Shown one piece after another: positions 49,079 to 58,716 of a stretch of 64,000 nt of DNA. The notes under the pieces were generated by a model, which saw only the letters and a program-made list of their open reading frames with translations, did no database searches and had not been told where the DNA came from. The position numbers and the translations under genes are program-made. Origin of the DNA: Pseudomonas fluorescens (GTDB lineage Bacteria > Pseudomonadota > Gammaproteobacteria > Pseudomonadales > Pseudomonadaceae); contig NZ_CP078138.1 of the NCBI RefSeq assembly GCF_019212185.1, positions 912,501 through 976,500 of the forward strand. Reading direction: 5' to 3'. Each line of letters opens with the position of its first letter. The stretch's first letter is position 1.

Positions 49079-50101
49079 CTAATCCCCCTGCCGATGGGTC
49101 TGCCGAAACTCCCCCGGTGGCATGCCGCGGCGGCTTTTGAAGGTGCGGTGGAAGGAGCGGGGTTCGGTGAAGCCCAGGTATTGGGCGATGTCCTGGATCG
49201 GCAGAGTGCTGTTGAGCAGGTAGTGCTCGGCCAGTTCCTGGCGCAGGTCGTCGAGGATTTGCTGGTAGGTGGTGCCGGCCTGGTGCAGTTGGCGTTGCAG
49301 GGTGCGCACCGAGACGGCGAATTGTTCGGCGACCTGTTCCTTGCGCGGCAATCCTTCCTTGAGCAACTGGCGCAGGCAGCTTTTCACCCGCTGCTCCAGC
49401 GACGCGTCTTCCAGCGTCGCCATCAAGCCCAATGCATGTTCTTCCAGGGTGCGCAGCAATTGCGCATCGGCCTGGCGCAGCGGCAATTGCAGATAAGGCA
49501 GCGGCACGATCAGCGCCGAGTAAGGCTGATCAAACAACACCGGGCAATCGAAAAACGCCTCGTACTGCGCCAGCTCAGTGTTGGCCGGTAATGGATGTTC
49601 GAACCACACGGCGTCCGCTGACAGGTGCGTATCGGCAATCCAGCGCGCGTATTGCAGCCAGGAACCCAGCACGTTCTCCACCAGGTGGCGGCGGATGCGG
49701 GGGCGCTGGTGGCGGCAGGTCCAGATCAGGTGCACCTGTTGCCCCTGCAGTTCGGCACGGCTGACGCCCATGTCGCCCACCAGTTTCTCGAACGGCATGA
49801 TCCGGTTCATTGCATCGCCCAGGGTCGCGCAGTTCATGGTGATGTAGCCCAGCACGCTCCAGGAGTTGGGCAAGACGAAGCGTGCCGAATTCAGCCCGAA
49901 CAGTGGATCGCCGGAGTGCTCGCAGAAATAGTCGAGCAGACGCTCATGGGCTTCACCCGTTATGCGCAGGCTGTTGTCGCTCAATTGCTGCGCCTGCAAC
50001 CCGGCTGCGGCCAACGCTGGCTCAATGGTCATCCCCAGGTGCTCGGCATGGCGCACGTATTTGAGCAGCGGCGGAACCGAGGTGAAGCCGAGGGATTGCA
50101 T
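49079..50101 (-). CDS. AraC-family regulator of the adjacent lipid gene cluster
   Basis: This 340-residue AraC-type regulator has an arabinose-binding-like N-terminal domain (residues about 20-210, LLDYFCEHSGDPLFGLNSAR, GYITMNCATLGDAMNRI) and a C-terminal two-HTH domain (RKEQVAEQFAVSVRTLQRQL, IQDIAQYLGFTEPRSFHRTF). It starts at the ATG at 50101. It is divergent from the AGPS-like gene across 211 bp, so it probably controls the 50.3-60.1 kb set. Effector unknown; members of this group often sense fatty acids or amino-acid derivatives. Confidence 0.85.
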   Translation of the reverse strand: MQSLGFTSVPPLLKYVRHAEHLGMTIEPALAAAGLQAQQLSDNSLRITGEAHERLLDYFCEHSGDPLFGLNSARFVLPNSWSVLGYITMNCATLGDAMNRIMPFEKLVGDMGVSRAELQGQQVHLIWTCRHQRPRIRRHLVENVLGSWLQYARWIADTHLSADAVWFEHPLPANTELAQYEAFFDCPVLFDQPYSALIVPLPYLQLPLRQADAQLLRTLEEHALGLMATLEDASLEQRVKSCLRQLLKEGLPRKEQVAEQFAVSVRTLQRQLHQAGTTYQQILDDLRQELAEHYLLNSTLPIQDIAQYLGFTEPRSFHRTFKSRRGMPPGEFRQTHRQGD

Positions 50102-50239
50102 GATCGGGGTCCTTTGATCGGGGCAGGCGGGCACAGCGCAAGACCCTGAAAGGTAAATTGAAACCACAGCTAAAGTAAATGACTGGGAGCGGCGGCGCGG
50201 ATTGACTCAATTGGCTACTCGAACTGGCCTGATGCGACC

Positions 50240-50285
50240 GTGACAGGTTTTGCCGGCTGGCTAGTATAGGCGCCAGAAATGTCAC
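50240..50285. promoter_or_regulatory. Putative promoter/operator of the AGPS-like operon
   Basis: GTGACA (50240-50245), a 16-bp spacer and TAGTAT (50262-50267) resemble a sigma-70 promoter reading toward 50313. GTGACA is mirrored by TGTCAC at 50280-50285, a possible regulator palindrome. Both calls are weak. Confidence 0.3.
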
Positions 50286-50312
50286 CTATAAGAACCGCAA
50301 AAGGACACACGC

Positions 50313-51908
50313 ATGCGACGTTGGAACGGCTGGGGAGATGCAAGTACGGTGGTCGAACTGCCGGCGCAGGGCGCGGGATTTCTCGAGGCGCGGGTTGGCG
50401 CCGGTCGTGCGCTGCCCGACGCGACGCTTGAGTCGGCCCTGGCCCGCGTCCCGGCCTCGCGCTTGCCACAGCATTCGCTGTACAGCATCGAGCCCCAGGA
50501 CCGCCTGATGCACGCCCGTGGCCAGAGCCTGCCGGACTGGCTGGCGCTGCGTGAAGGCGCGCCGGGAATCTATCCCGATGCGGTGGCTTTCCCGCAAACT
50601 GCCGAGCAAATCCGCAAGCTGCTGGCCCTCGCCGAAGAACGTGACCTGTGCCTGATTCCTTACGGCGGCGGCACCTCGGTGGCCGGGCACATCAACCCGC
50701 TGGACTCCGAGCGACCGGTGCTCACCGTTTCTCTGGCCCACATGAACCGCCTGCTTGACCTCGACGAGCAAAGCCTGCTGGCCACATTCGGCCCCGGCGC
50801 CTGCGGTCCGCAAGTGGAAAGCCAGCTGCGCGCCCGTGGCTACACCCTGGGACACTTCCCGCAATCCTGGGAGTTGTCGACGTTGGGTGGCTGGGTCGCC
50901 AGCCGTTCCAGCGGCCAGCAGTCGCTGCGCTACGGGCGCATCGAGCAGATGTTCGCCGGCGGCACCCTGGAAACCTTCGCCGGCCCGCTGCGGATCCCGA
51001 CGTTCCCGGCCTCGGCCGCCGGCCCTGATCTGCGCGAAGTGGTGCTCGGTTGCGAAGGGCGCTTCGGGATCATTTCCGAGGTCAAGGTGCGGGTCACGCC
51101 GCTGCCGGCCGATGAGCGTTTTTATGGGGTGTTCCTGCCCAATTGGGACCAGGCCCTGCAAGCGATCCGCCAGTTGGCCCAGGCCCGTGTGCCGCTGTCG
51201 ATGCTGCGCCTGTCGAACGCCGTGGAGACCGAAACCCAGCTCGCCCTGGCCGGCCATCCACAGCAAATCGCCTGGCTGGAGAAGTACCTGGCACTGCGCG
51301 GTGCTGGCGCCGGCAAGTGCATGCTGACTTTCGGCGTGACCGGCAACCGCCGGCAGAACGCGCTGTCCCTGAGCCAGGCGCGCAAGCACCTGAAAGCCTT
51401 TGGCGGGGTGTTCACCGGCACTTTGCTGGGCAACAAGTGGGCGCAGAACCGCTTCCGTTTTCCCTACCTGCGCGAGAACCTGTGGAACGCCGGCTACGTG
51501 GTCGACACCCTGGAGACCGCCACCGACTGGAGCAACGTCGACAACCTGCTGACGCGCATCGAAACCAGCCTGCGCGACGGTCTGGCGGCGCAGGGCGAGC
51601 GGGTGCACGTGTTCACCCACCTGTCTCACGTTTATGGCGAAGGCTCGAGCATCTACACCACCTACGTATTCCGCCCGGCCGCCGACTATCCGGCGACCCT
51701 GGCGCGCTGGCAGGCACTCAAGCACGCGGCCAGCCAGACCATCGTCGACCACCACGGCACCATCAGCCACCAGCACGGCGTCGGTAAGGACCACGCGCCA
51801 TACCTGCTGCGGGAGAAAGGCGCGCTGGCGATGGACACCTTGCAGGCGCTGAGCCGGCATTTCGACCCGGCCGGGCGCCTCAACCCCGGCACGCTGTTGC
51901 AGGAGTGA
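50313..51908 (+). CDS. FAD-dependent alkyl-DHAP synthase (AGPS)-like protein
   Basis: This 531-residue flavoprotein of the VAO/PCMH family most resembles alkyldihydroxyacetonephosphate synthase, which exchanges acyl for alkyl at C1 of DHAP. The FAD domain (residues about 90-270) shows LIPYGGGTSVAG and the AGPS-type PQSWELSTLGGWVASRSSGQ followed by GCEGRFGIISEVKVRVTPLP. The C-terminal active-site region has IYTTYVF (Y448) and SHQHGVG (H486-Q487-H488), where animal AGPS has three consecutive histidines. The middle His to Gln change may mark a different reaction. First gene of a row with GlpD- and FGGY-type proteins, 4 bp before the next start codon. Cytoplasmic; no signal peptide. Confidence 0.82.
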   Translation: MRRWNGWGDASTVVELPAQGAGFLEARVGAGRALPDATLESALARVPASRLPQHSLYSIEPQDRLMHARGQSLPDWLALREGAPGIYPDAVAFPQTAEQIRKLLALAEERDLCLIPYGGGTSVAGHINPLDSERPVLTVSLAHMNRLLDLDEQSLLATFGPGACGPQVESQLRARGYTLGHFPQSWELSTLGGWVASRSSGQQSLRYGRIEQMFAGGTLETFAGPLRIPTFPASAAGPDLREVVLGCEGRFGIISEVKVRVTPLPADERFYGVFLPNWDQALQAIRQLAQARVPLSMLRLSNAVETETQLALAGHPQQIAWLEKYLALRGAGAGKCMLTFGVTGNRRQNALSLSQARKHLKAFGGVFTGTLLGNKWAQNRFRFPYLRENLWNAGYVVDTLETATDWSNVDNLLTRIETSLRDGLAAQGERVHVFTHLSHVYGEGSSIYTTYVFRPAADYPATLARWQALKHAASQTIVDHHGTISHQHGVGKDHAPYLLREKGALAMDTLQALSRHFDPAGRLNPGTLLQE

Positions 51909-51912
51909 CGGC

Positions 51913-53505
51913 ATGAGCCTGGATTGGAACGCCGCCTGGCGACAGCAGGTGCTGCCGACCCTGGCCGCCGAGACCTGGGACCTGATCGTCATCGGCGGCG
52001 GCATCAGCGGTGCCGGAATCCTTCGTGAAGCCGCCCGACGTGGCTGGCGCTGCCTGTTGCTGGAACAGCGCGACTTCGCCTGGGGCACCTCCAGCCGCTC
52101 TTCGAAAATGGTCCACGGCGGCCTGCGCTACATCGCCAAGGGCCAATGGCGGCTGACCCGCGACTCGGTCCACGAGCGCCAGCGCCTGCTCGACGAAGCG
52201 CCGGGGCTGGTGGAGCCGATGAGTTTCATGATGCCGCACTACCGGGGCGGCTTTCCCGGCCCACGGCTGTTCGGCGGCCTGCTGACGGTCTACGACTACC
52301 TCGCGGGACGGCGCAGTCACCGCTTCCATGATGCGCAGCAACTGCGCTTTCTGGCGCCGGGTCTGAAAGACGAAGCGCTGCTCGGTGGCACCTGTTTTGT
52401 CGATGCGTTGACCGATGATGCGCGCCTGGTGATGCGCGTCCTCAGTGAAGCCAGGGCCGATGGCGCGGTGGCGCTCAATGGTCTGCGGGTCGAGCAATTG
52501 CTGCGCGAAGACGGCCGGGTCTGCGGGGTTCAGGTTCACGACATCGAGGGCGGCGAATCGCTGCAGTTGCGCTGTGGCGTACTCGCCGTGGCCACCGGCG
52601 CTTGGGCCGAGCGCCTGCGCCCGAGCGATGCTGTGCGCCAACTGCGCCCATTGCGCGGCAGTCATTTGCTGCTGCCGGGCTGGCGTCTGCCAGTGGCGCA
52701 AGCCTTGACCTTTTTACACCGCCGCGACCGGCGCCCGGTGTTTGTCTTTCCCTGGGAAGGCGCCACGGTGGTTGGGACCACTGACCTCGATCATGAGACC
52801 GATTTGGACATCAGTGCGAGCATCAGTAGTGAAGAACTCGACTACTTGCTGGCCGCCTGCGCTCAGCAATTTCCTCATGCCGAGGTGGTCGCCGATGACG
52901 TGCTGTCGACCTGGTCGGGGGTGCGTCCGGTGGTCGGTTCGAGTGGCGCGCAACAAGGCCGGCCGTCCAACGAAACCCGTGAGCACGTGCTGTGGCAGGA
53001 GCCCGGGTGCGTGACCCTGGCGGGCGGCAAACTGACCACCTTTCGCCCGCAGGCCATCGAAGTACTCACGGCCTGCGCAGCGATGCTCGGGCGTGAACTC
53101 AGCGACGATGGCGCGCCGGTGTTTGCCGCTGTCGAGCCGCTGCCCATTGCCGGTTTGAGTGCCAGCCAATGGCGACGCCTGGCCGGACGGCATGGCCGCG
53201 ACTTGCCGCGGCTGGCGCAGTTGATCGAGCAATTGGGCCGCGACAGCGTCGGTGCCACCGATACTTTATGGGTGGAACTGGCCCTGGCCTGTGACACGGA
53301 AATGGTTCTGCACCTGGACGACCTGCTACTGCGGCGTACCCGTCTTGGGCTGCTGCTGGCCGAGGGCGGGGCGCAGTATCTGCCGGCGATCAGGCGCCTG
53401 TGCCAGCCACGGCTGGGCTGGGATGACTCGCGTTGGGACGAAGAAGAGCAGCGTTATCGGGCACTGTGGCAACGTCATCATGGCCTGCCGCAGACCACGC
53501 AATGA
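51913..53505 (+). CDS. Glycerol-3-phosphate dehydrogenase-like FAD enzyme
   Basis: This 530-residue GlpD-family flavoprotein opens with the dinucleotide motif LIVIGGGISGAGILREAARR, then LLLEQRDFAWGTSSRSSKMV and HGGLRYIAKG, which contain substrate-binding residues of GlpD. VFPWEGATVVGTTDLDHE and the C-terminal domain are also present. It would oxidise glycerol 3-phosphate or an alkyl/acyl derivative at C2 and pass electrons to quinone. Being placed between an AGPS-like protein and an FGGY kinase, not with glpF/glpK, suggests a modified substrate. Confidence 0.88.
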   Translation: MSLDWNAAWRQQVLPTLAAETWDLIVIGGGISGAGILREAARRGWRCLLLEQRDFAWGTSSRSSKMVHGGLRYIAKGQWRLTRDSVHERQRLLDEAPGLVEPMSFMMPHYRGGFPGPRLFGGLLTVYDYLAGRRSHRFHDAQQLRFLAPGLKDEALLGGTCFVDALTDDARLVMRVLSEARADGAVALNGLRVEQLLREDGRVCGVQVHDIEGGESLQLRCGVLAVATGAWAERLRPSDAVRQLRPLRGSHLLLPGWRLPVAQALTFLHRRDRRPVFVFPWEGATVVGTTDLDHETDLDISASISSEELDYLLAACAQQFPHAEVVADDVLSTWSGVRPVVGSSGAQQGRPSNETREHVLWQEPGCVTLAGGKLTTFRPQAIEVLTACAAMLGRELSDDGAPVFAAVEPLPIAGLSASQWRRLAGRHGRDLPRLAQLIEQLGRDSVGATDTLWVELALACDTEMVLHLDDLLLRRTRLGLLLAEGGAQYLPAIRRLCQPRLGWDDSRWDEEEQRYRALWQRHHGLPQTTQ

Positions 53506-53526
53506 AGGCCCATCGAAGAGAGCTCC

Positions 53527-55095
53527 ATGGATAACCACAAGAATAAGCGCTACCTGCTGGCCATCGACAATGGCACCCAGAGCGTGCGCGCATTGCTGTT
53601 CGATCTGCAGGGCAATCTATTGGGCAAGGGCAAGGTCGAACTGCAGGCCTACTACTCGACGCAACCGGGCTGGGCCGAGCAGGATCCGGAGTATTACTGG
53701 GCCAAACTCGGAGAGGCCTGCGAGTTGCTGTGGCAGCAGACCGGAATCGATCGTACGCAGATCGCCGGCGTCTCACTGACCACCCAGCGCGGCACGCTGA
53801 TCAACGTCGATGCCCAGGGCAAACCGCTGCGCCCGGCGATTCTCTGGCTTGATCAGCGCCAGACCGAGGTCGAGGGCGGCATCAAGGGGCCCTGGGGCTG
53901 GCTGTTCAAACTGGTCGGCGCCCAGGCCACGGTGGACTACTTTCGGGCCCAGGCCGAGGCCAACTGGATTGCCCGGCATCAGCCCGACGTGTGGGCCGGC
54001 ACCGACAAATTGCTGCTGCTCTCGGGCTTTCTCACCCATCGCCTGTGCGGGCGTTTTGTCGACTCGGTGGGCGCCTGCGTCGGCTACCTGCCGTTCGATT
54101 TCAAGCGCCTGCGCTGGGCCGCGCCGTCGGACTGGAAATGGCAGGCGCTGGCGGTGCGCGCCGAGCAATTGCCAACCCTGCTCAAGCCCGGCGAAACCCT
54201 CGGCCACATCAGCGCCGAGGCCAGCCGGCATACCGGGATTCCCGAAGGCGTGCCGCTGATTGCCGCCGGCGCCGACAAAGCCTGCGAGGTGCTCGGCGCC
54301 GGGGTGGTCGACGAGTCGACTGTGTGTCTGTCCTACGGCACCACAGCGACCATCACCACCACCCGCCAGCGCTACCTGGAAATCGTACCGCTGATCCCGC
54401 CCTATCCGGCGGCGGTGCCCGATCAGTACAACTGCGAAGTGATGATCTATCGCGGCTACTGGATGGTCAGCTGGTTCAAGAACGAGTTCGGCCTGCGCGA
54501 AATGCAGCAGGCCAAAGAGCAAGGTATCGAGCCAGAGCAGTTGTTCGATGCGCTGGTCAACGCGGTGCCGCCGGGGTCCATGGGGCTGATGCTGCAACCC
54601 TACTGGTCGCCGGGGATTCGCGACCCCGGCGTCGAGGCCAAGGGCGCGATGATCGGTTTTGGCGACGTGCACACTCGCGCGCATATCTACCGGGCGATTC
54701 TCGAAGGCCTGGCCTATGCCTTGCGCCAGGGTAAGGAGCGCATCGAGCAGCGTTCCGGGCAGTCGATCCAGCGTCTACGGGTGGCCGGTGGCGGATCGCA
54801 AAGCGACGCGGCGATGCAACTGACGGCGGACATTTTCGGCCTGCCGGCGGAGCGTCCGCATGTCTATGAGGCGTCCGGCCTGGGCGCGGCGATCTGCTGT
54901 GCGGTGGGCCTGGGGCTGCATGCCGATTTCCCTTCGGCCATCGCCGCCATGACCCGGGTCGGCACGGTGTTTACTCCGCAACCGGAGGCGCAGCAGGTCT
55001 ATCAGCGCCTGTACCAGGAGGTTTACCTGCGCATGTATCGCCAGCTCAAACCGCTGTACCAGAGTATTCGGCAGATCACCGGTTACCCGGCCTGA
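53527..55095 (+). CDS. FGGY-family carbohydrate/glycerol-type kinase
   Basis: This 522-residue FGGY kinase has the two-lobed actin-like ATPase fold. The N-terminal phosphate loop is [17 protein letters not shown] (D14), the ATP region includes [14 protein letters not shown], and the C-terminal lobe holds [20 protein letters not shown]. It is not close to GlpK, XylB or AraB in the visible motifs. In this operon it could phosphorylate glycerol or a 1-O-alkylglycerol, providing substrate for the GlpD-like enzyme. Substrate assignment is inference. Confidence 0.85.
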   Translation: MDNHKNKRYLLAIDNGTQSVRALLFDLQGNLLGKGKVELQAYYSTQPGWAEQDPEYYWAKLGEACELLWQQTGIDRTQIAGVSLTTQRGTLINVDAQGKPLRPAILWLDQRQTEVEGGIKGPWGWLFKLVGAQATVDYFRAQAEANWIARHQPDVWAGTDKLLLLSGFLTHRLCGRFVDSVGACVGYLPFDFKRLRWAAPSDWKWQALAVRAEQLPTLLKPGETLGHISAEASRHTGIPEGVPLIAAGADKACEVLGAGVVDESTVCLSYGTTATITTTRQRYLEIVPLIPPYPAAVPDQYNCEVMIYRGYWMVSWFKNEFGLREMQQAKEQGIEPEQLFDALVNAVPPGSMGLMLQPYWSPGIRDPGVEAKGAMIGFGDVHTRAHIYRAILEGLAYALRQGKERIEQRSGQSIQRLRVAGGGSQSDAAMQLTADIFGLPAERPHVYEASGLGAAICCAVGLGLHADFPSAIAAMTRVGTVFTPQPEAQQVYQRLYQEVYLRMYRQLKPLYQSIRQITGYPA

Positions 55096-55218
55096 GGCGC
55101 TGAGTGACGCGCGTCGCTGGCGCTATTTGAGAGTTTTTATGGCGAGATTGGACAGTGTCAGGGTCGGGGTCGCTCTGTAGGCTCGCTCCTACAACACTTC
55201 CAATAAGAACCTCGAGCA

Positions 55219-56511
55219 ATGAAGCTGACGTCACTCCTGTTGCTGCTCTGCGCCGTCGCCCCGACGGCCTGGGGTTGGTCCAACCACACGGTGGGCAGCT
55301 ACCTGGCATTGCAGGCGTTGCCCGAGGTACAGGACGCGCCGCAGGTGGCCGTCGAACCGCTGGAAGCTTTCCTCGGCGCGCAATATCCGGCGATCGTCGA
55401 ACTGCTCGAGCAACAGGAAGCCTTCGCCCGTGAGCATTTTGCCCAATACCCATCGCGCCCGGACAACCTGAAGTTGCCGGCCGCACCGGCGGACAATCTG
55501 CGCCACGCCTTCCTCATGGCGCTGCGGATCAATCCACAGATTCACTTGGCGATGGTCATCCAACCGTTGCCTGGCCAAGACCTGCCACAACGCGAACACC
55601 TCAAGGCTGATCAGGTGATGGTCGCGCAGACCCTGTCGCCGTGGAATCGCCAGCGCTTCATCGTCCTGGCGGACGGCGAACCAGTCAGCGCCCTCGCGGT
55701 ACTGGCCAGCGCCGCCGACGAGCCGGACTACGGACACGACATCAACCTGTTCAGCGACAACCCGGGGGAGGTCGCGGCGCTCTATGGCTTCGGCCCGCAG
55801 TCGTTTGGCGACGAGCGTTTTGAGTACAGCTCCCAGGCGCCGTTTCACATGGGCTTCTTCCACGAAAACCCGGTGGTGTATGCCGCCGCCGGATTTCTCG
55901 CGCGCAGTTGGCCGGACTGGCGCGCCTATCAATATATGGGCCTGGCGCGCCTGGCGTTCGCCACCGGTCATCCCTATTGGGGCTATCGCTTTCTCGGCTG
56001 GGGCCTGCACCACGTCCAGGACCTGACCCAGCCGTACCACGCCAAGCCGCTGCCCGGCGTCGAGTTGGCGAGCATGTTGCTGATGGAGGGTAAGGCCCTG
56101 GCCGGTTACGGCGACGACAAGCTGGCGGCGGTCGAGCGCGTCGCCACCCGGCACATGGAAGTCGAGAAATACCAGGCGGCCTGGCTGTATCGCTTGCTGC
56201 GAGGCGGGCAACAGGTGCACCCGATGCTCCAGGCTTACGTCGACACGGCCGAGGATGGGGTCTATCCGCCGTACTCGGTGGACTACCTGCGCGAGGTGGT
56301 CAGCGCCCAGTCCGCTGCTGCGGGGGCGGGGTTCGATGAGGCCATCGGCCAATGGCTGGCCACGGCGCCGGCCACCAACAGTTTCAGCGCCGGTAATCAG
56401 GTGCAGCGTGAAGACTACGACCATCCGTTGCTCAACCAGCAACTGTTCCAGTTGCTGGGGCATTTCGGTGCGCATAGCCGCAATTTTGTGCGGGCTGGGT
56501 TGGGTAAATGA
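55219..56511 (+). CDS. Secreted zinc-dependent phospholipase C-like protein
   Basis: This 430-residue exported protein has the zinc phospholipase C/P1-nuclease fold. After a signal peptide (residues 1-19) the mature protein would begin with tryptophan (W20), as in enzymes where the N-terminal Trp ligates zinc. The clearest site is H264-x3-D268-x5-H274 (HHVQDLTQPYH), matching the spacing of zinc ligands in Bacillus phospholipase C. A later RHMEVE supplies the H-x3-E pair. It likely cuts phospholipid head groups outside the inner membrane. A kinase and GlpD-like dehydrogenase upstream could use the released glycerol backbone. Confidence 0.75.
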   Translation: MKLTSLLLLLCAVAPTAWGWSNHTVGSYLALQALPEVQDAPQVAVEPLEAFLGAQYPAIVELLEQQEAFAREHFAQYPSRPDNLKLPAAPADNLRHAFLMALRINPQIHLAMVIQPLPGQDLPQREHLKADQVMVAQTLSPWNRQRFIVLADGEPVSALAVLASAADEPDYGHDINLFSDNPGEVAALYGFGPQSFGDERFEYSSQAPFHMGFFHENPVVYAAAGFLARSWPDWRAYQYMGLARLAFATGHPYWGYRFLGWGLHHVQDLTQPYHAKPLPGVELASMLLMEGKALAGYGDDKLAAVERVATRHMEVEKYQAAWLYRLLRGGQQVHPMLQAYVDTAEDGVYPPYSVDYLREVVSAQSAAAGAGFDEAIGQWLATAPATNSFSAGNQVQREDYDHPLLNQQLFQLLGHFGAHSRNFVRAGLGK

Positions 56512-56522
56512 TGCCCCCCCCC

Positions 56523-56622
56523 TGTAGGAGCGAGCCTGCTCGCGAAGAAGGTCAACGATAACGCGGACATTCTGGATAAACGCGGCGCTCTCAGGTTTTT
56601 CGCGAGCAGGCTCGCTCCTACA
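56523..56622. repeat. REPIN with perfect 24-bp arms
   Basis: TGTAGGAGCGAGCCTGCTCG... (56523-56546) is exactly inverted at 56599-56622, 52 bp between arms. It lies between the phospholipase C-like and DUF1302 genes, so it may form a large hairpin in a shared transcript. Confidence 0.85.
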
Positions 56623-56700
56623 AGGGTGCGGCGTGAGCAGGTCTTTAGCGGCGCTATGTGGACAAAAAAACAACAAAATCAGGGAAGGGAGGAACACCGC

Positions 56701-58656
56701 ATGAACATTCGACTACGCCAGTCTGGCGCAGCGATTTCCGGGGTAGGGCTGGTGGGGCTGTTGCAACTGTGCGCGGTCGATGGCGTGCAGGCGGCCGAGT
56801 TCAAGGTGCTGGACAATCAGGTCACCGGCTCGTTCGACAGCACGCTGTCCTATGGCCGTTTGTGGCGGGTGCAGGGTCGCGACAAAACCAACGATGACGT
56901 CAACACCAACGATGGCAATCGCAACTTCGACACCGGCCTGGTTTCCGAGGTGTACAAGATCACCTCGGAGCTGGAAGCCAACTACCAGAACTACGGCGTG
57001 TTCATGCGCGGCACTGCGTTCTACGACACCCAGTTGATGGACAAGCGCAACGATTATTACCGCAACAACAACCCGTCGCAGCCGAGCCAGAGCAACCCCC
57101 ACGACGACCATTTCACCGAGCAGACCCGCGACATCGCCGGTAGCCGCATCGAGATGCTCGACGCCTATGTCTACGGCAACTGGGACGTGGCACAAATGCC
57201 GGTCACCGCGCGGCTGGGGCGTCAGGTGTTCAACTGGGGTGAGGGGATTTTCTATCGCGGCGGGGTCAACACCACCAACCCGGTGGACGCGGCCAAATAC
57301 CGCTTGCCGGGCGCCGAGGTCAAGGAAGTACTGATGCCGGTGGAGGCGGTCAGTTTCAACATCGGCCTCACCGATAACCTGACCATGGAAAGTTTCTACC
57401 AGACCAACTGGAAAGAAACCCGCATCGACCCGGTCGGCACTTTTTACTCGCAGACCGATCTGTTCGCCGACGGTGGCAACACTGCCTACAACGACTTCAC
57501 CGGCACCGCCCTCGACACCCCGGTACCGGGCTTCGGCAACGTGATTGACCTGTATGGTGCGCTGGGCAACAACCCGTTCCTCAAGCAGGCCCTGGGTACC
57601 ACCGGCCTGTACGCCAACGGCGTGACGCCGGCGTTCGGCAACACCCTCAAGGTCGCCTCGGTGGGCAAGGACTACAACGCGCGCAACGACGGCCAGTTCG
57701 GTTTCGCCTTCCGCTACATCGCCGAGGAGCTCAACAGCACCGAATTCGGCCTGTACATGGTCAACTACCACGCCAAGGAACCGACCATCTCCGCTGACCT
57801 CGGCGGTTACCAGGGCGTCGACATTGACGCCCTGACCAACCTGTTGTCCGGCGTCGCTGGCAGTCAGGCCGGGGCCTTGGCCAACGGCCTGGTCACCGCC
57901 GACGTGATGGGCAACATCCAGGCGCACCGGCGCTACGCCGAAGACATCCGCATGTACGGTTTCAGCTTCAACACCACCCTCGGCCAGGCCTCGGTGTTCG
58001 GTGAAGTGGCGTATCGACCGAACCTGCCAATCGGAGTGGCTGCCACCAACGACTTGATCGGTGACTTGGCCAACGGCGCTGCCGCCGCGGCGTCCGGCAA
58101 GACCATCAACATCGGTGGGCAGATGGTCCAGCTCGACAGCCAGATCAACAACGCCGAGCGCGTCGAAGCCTTCAACACCTCGCTGGGCAGCATCTACAAC
58201 TTCGGTCCGAGCCTGTCCTTCGACTCGATGTTCGGGGTCTTCGAGCTGGCCTCCGAGCACTTGCGTGGCAGCAGCCTGCAATACACCGCCTACGACGGCA
58301 GCCGCCGTTACTACGCGGGCACAGGTAACTACTCCTATGTGTCCGGTGGCGACCGTGGCGACCAGGTCAATCGCAACTCCTACAGCTACACCGCGATGTT
58401 CAACGGCACCTGGAACGACGTGTACGCCGGGGTCAACGTCTCGCCTTACGTGGTCTACAAGGACGACTTCAAGGGCAACAGCTACCAGGCCGGCAACAAT
58501 ATCGAAGGGCGCAAGGCCTACACCCTGGGGGTCAAGGCCAACTACCAGAACCGTATGGAAGCCGAGCTGCAATACACCGAATTCTACGGCGGCGGCCAGA
58601 ACAACGGCATTCGCGACCGCGACAACATCGGCTTCAACCTCAAGTATTTCTTATAG
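56701..58656 (+). CDS. DUF1302 outer-membrane protein
   Basis: This 651-residue DUF1302 protein has a signal peptide (about residues 1-31, ending VQAAEF) and strongly amphipathic beta sequence rich in aromatic and Asn/Gly turns. It ends in a phenylalanine-like barrel terminus (IGFNLKYFL). DUF1302 proteins are predicted outer-membrane barrels that occur with DUF1329 proteins next to genes for hydrophobic substrates. GGGAGG lies 8-13 bases before the ATG at 56701. A role in uptake or export of lipid substrates here is inference. Confidence 0.82.
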   Translation: MNIRLRQSGAAISGVGLVGLLQLCAVDGVQAAEFKVLDNQVTGSFDSTLSYGRLWRVQGRDKTNDDVNTNDGNRNFDTGLVSEVYKITSELEANYQNYGVFMRGTAFYDTQLMDKRNDYYRNNNPSQPSQSNPHDDHFTEQTRDIAGSRIEMLDAYVYGNWDVAQMPVTARLGRQVFNWGEGIFYRGGVNTTNPVDAAKYRLPGAEVKEVLMPVEAVSFNIGLTDNLTMESFYQTNWKETRIDPVGTFYSQTDLFADGGNTAYNDFTGTALDTPVPGFGNVIDLYGALGNNPFLKQALGTTGLYANGVTPAFGNTLKVASVGKDYNARNDGQFGFAFRYIAEELNSTEFGLYMVNYHAKEPTISADLGGYQGVDIDALTNLLSGVAGSQAGALANGLVTADVMGNIQAHRRYAEDIRMYGFSFNTTLGQASVFGEVAYRPNLPIGVAATNDLIGDLANGAAAAASGKTINIGGQMVQLDSQINNAERVEAFNTSLGSIYNFGPSLSFDSMFGVFELASEHLRGSSLQYTAYDGSRRYYAGTGNYSYVSGGDRGDQVNRNSYSYTAMFNGTWNDVYAGVNVSPYVVYKDDFKGNSYQAGNNIEGRKAYTLGVKANYQNRMEAELQYTEFYGGGQNNGIRDRDNIGFNLKYFL

Positions 58657-58716
58657 GCCTCGAATCGCCCGAGCGCCGCTGTGCCCGGGCATTTGGCTCT
58701 ATTTCGGAGAACCGCA

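Noticed and set aside
50286..52088. 600-codon open frame opposite the AGPS-like gene
   Set aside because: Antisense shadow; the + strand protein has a full FAD domain and active-site motifs.
51913..55095. Ordinary glycerol (glpD-glpK) operon
   Set aside because: No glpF or glpR is linked, the kinase lacks close GlpK resemblance and the first gene is AGPS-like, so a modified glycerol substrate is more likely; plain glycerol or a polyol such as erythritol remains an alternative.
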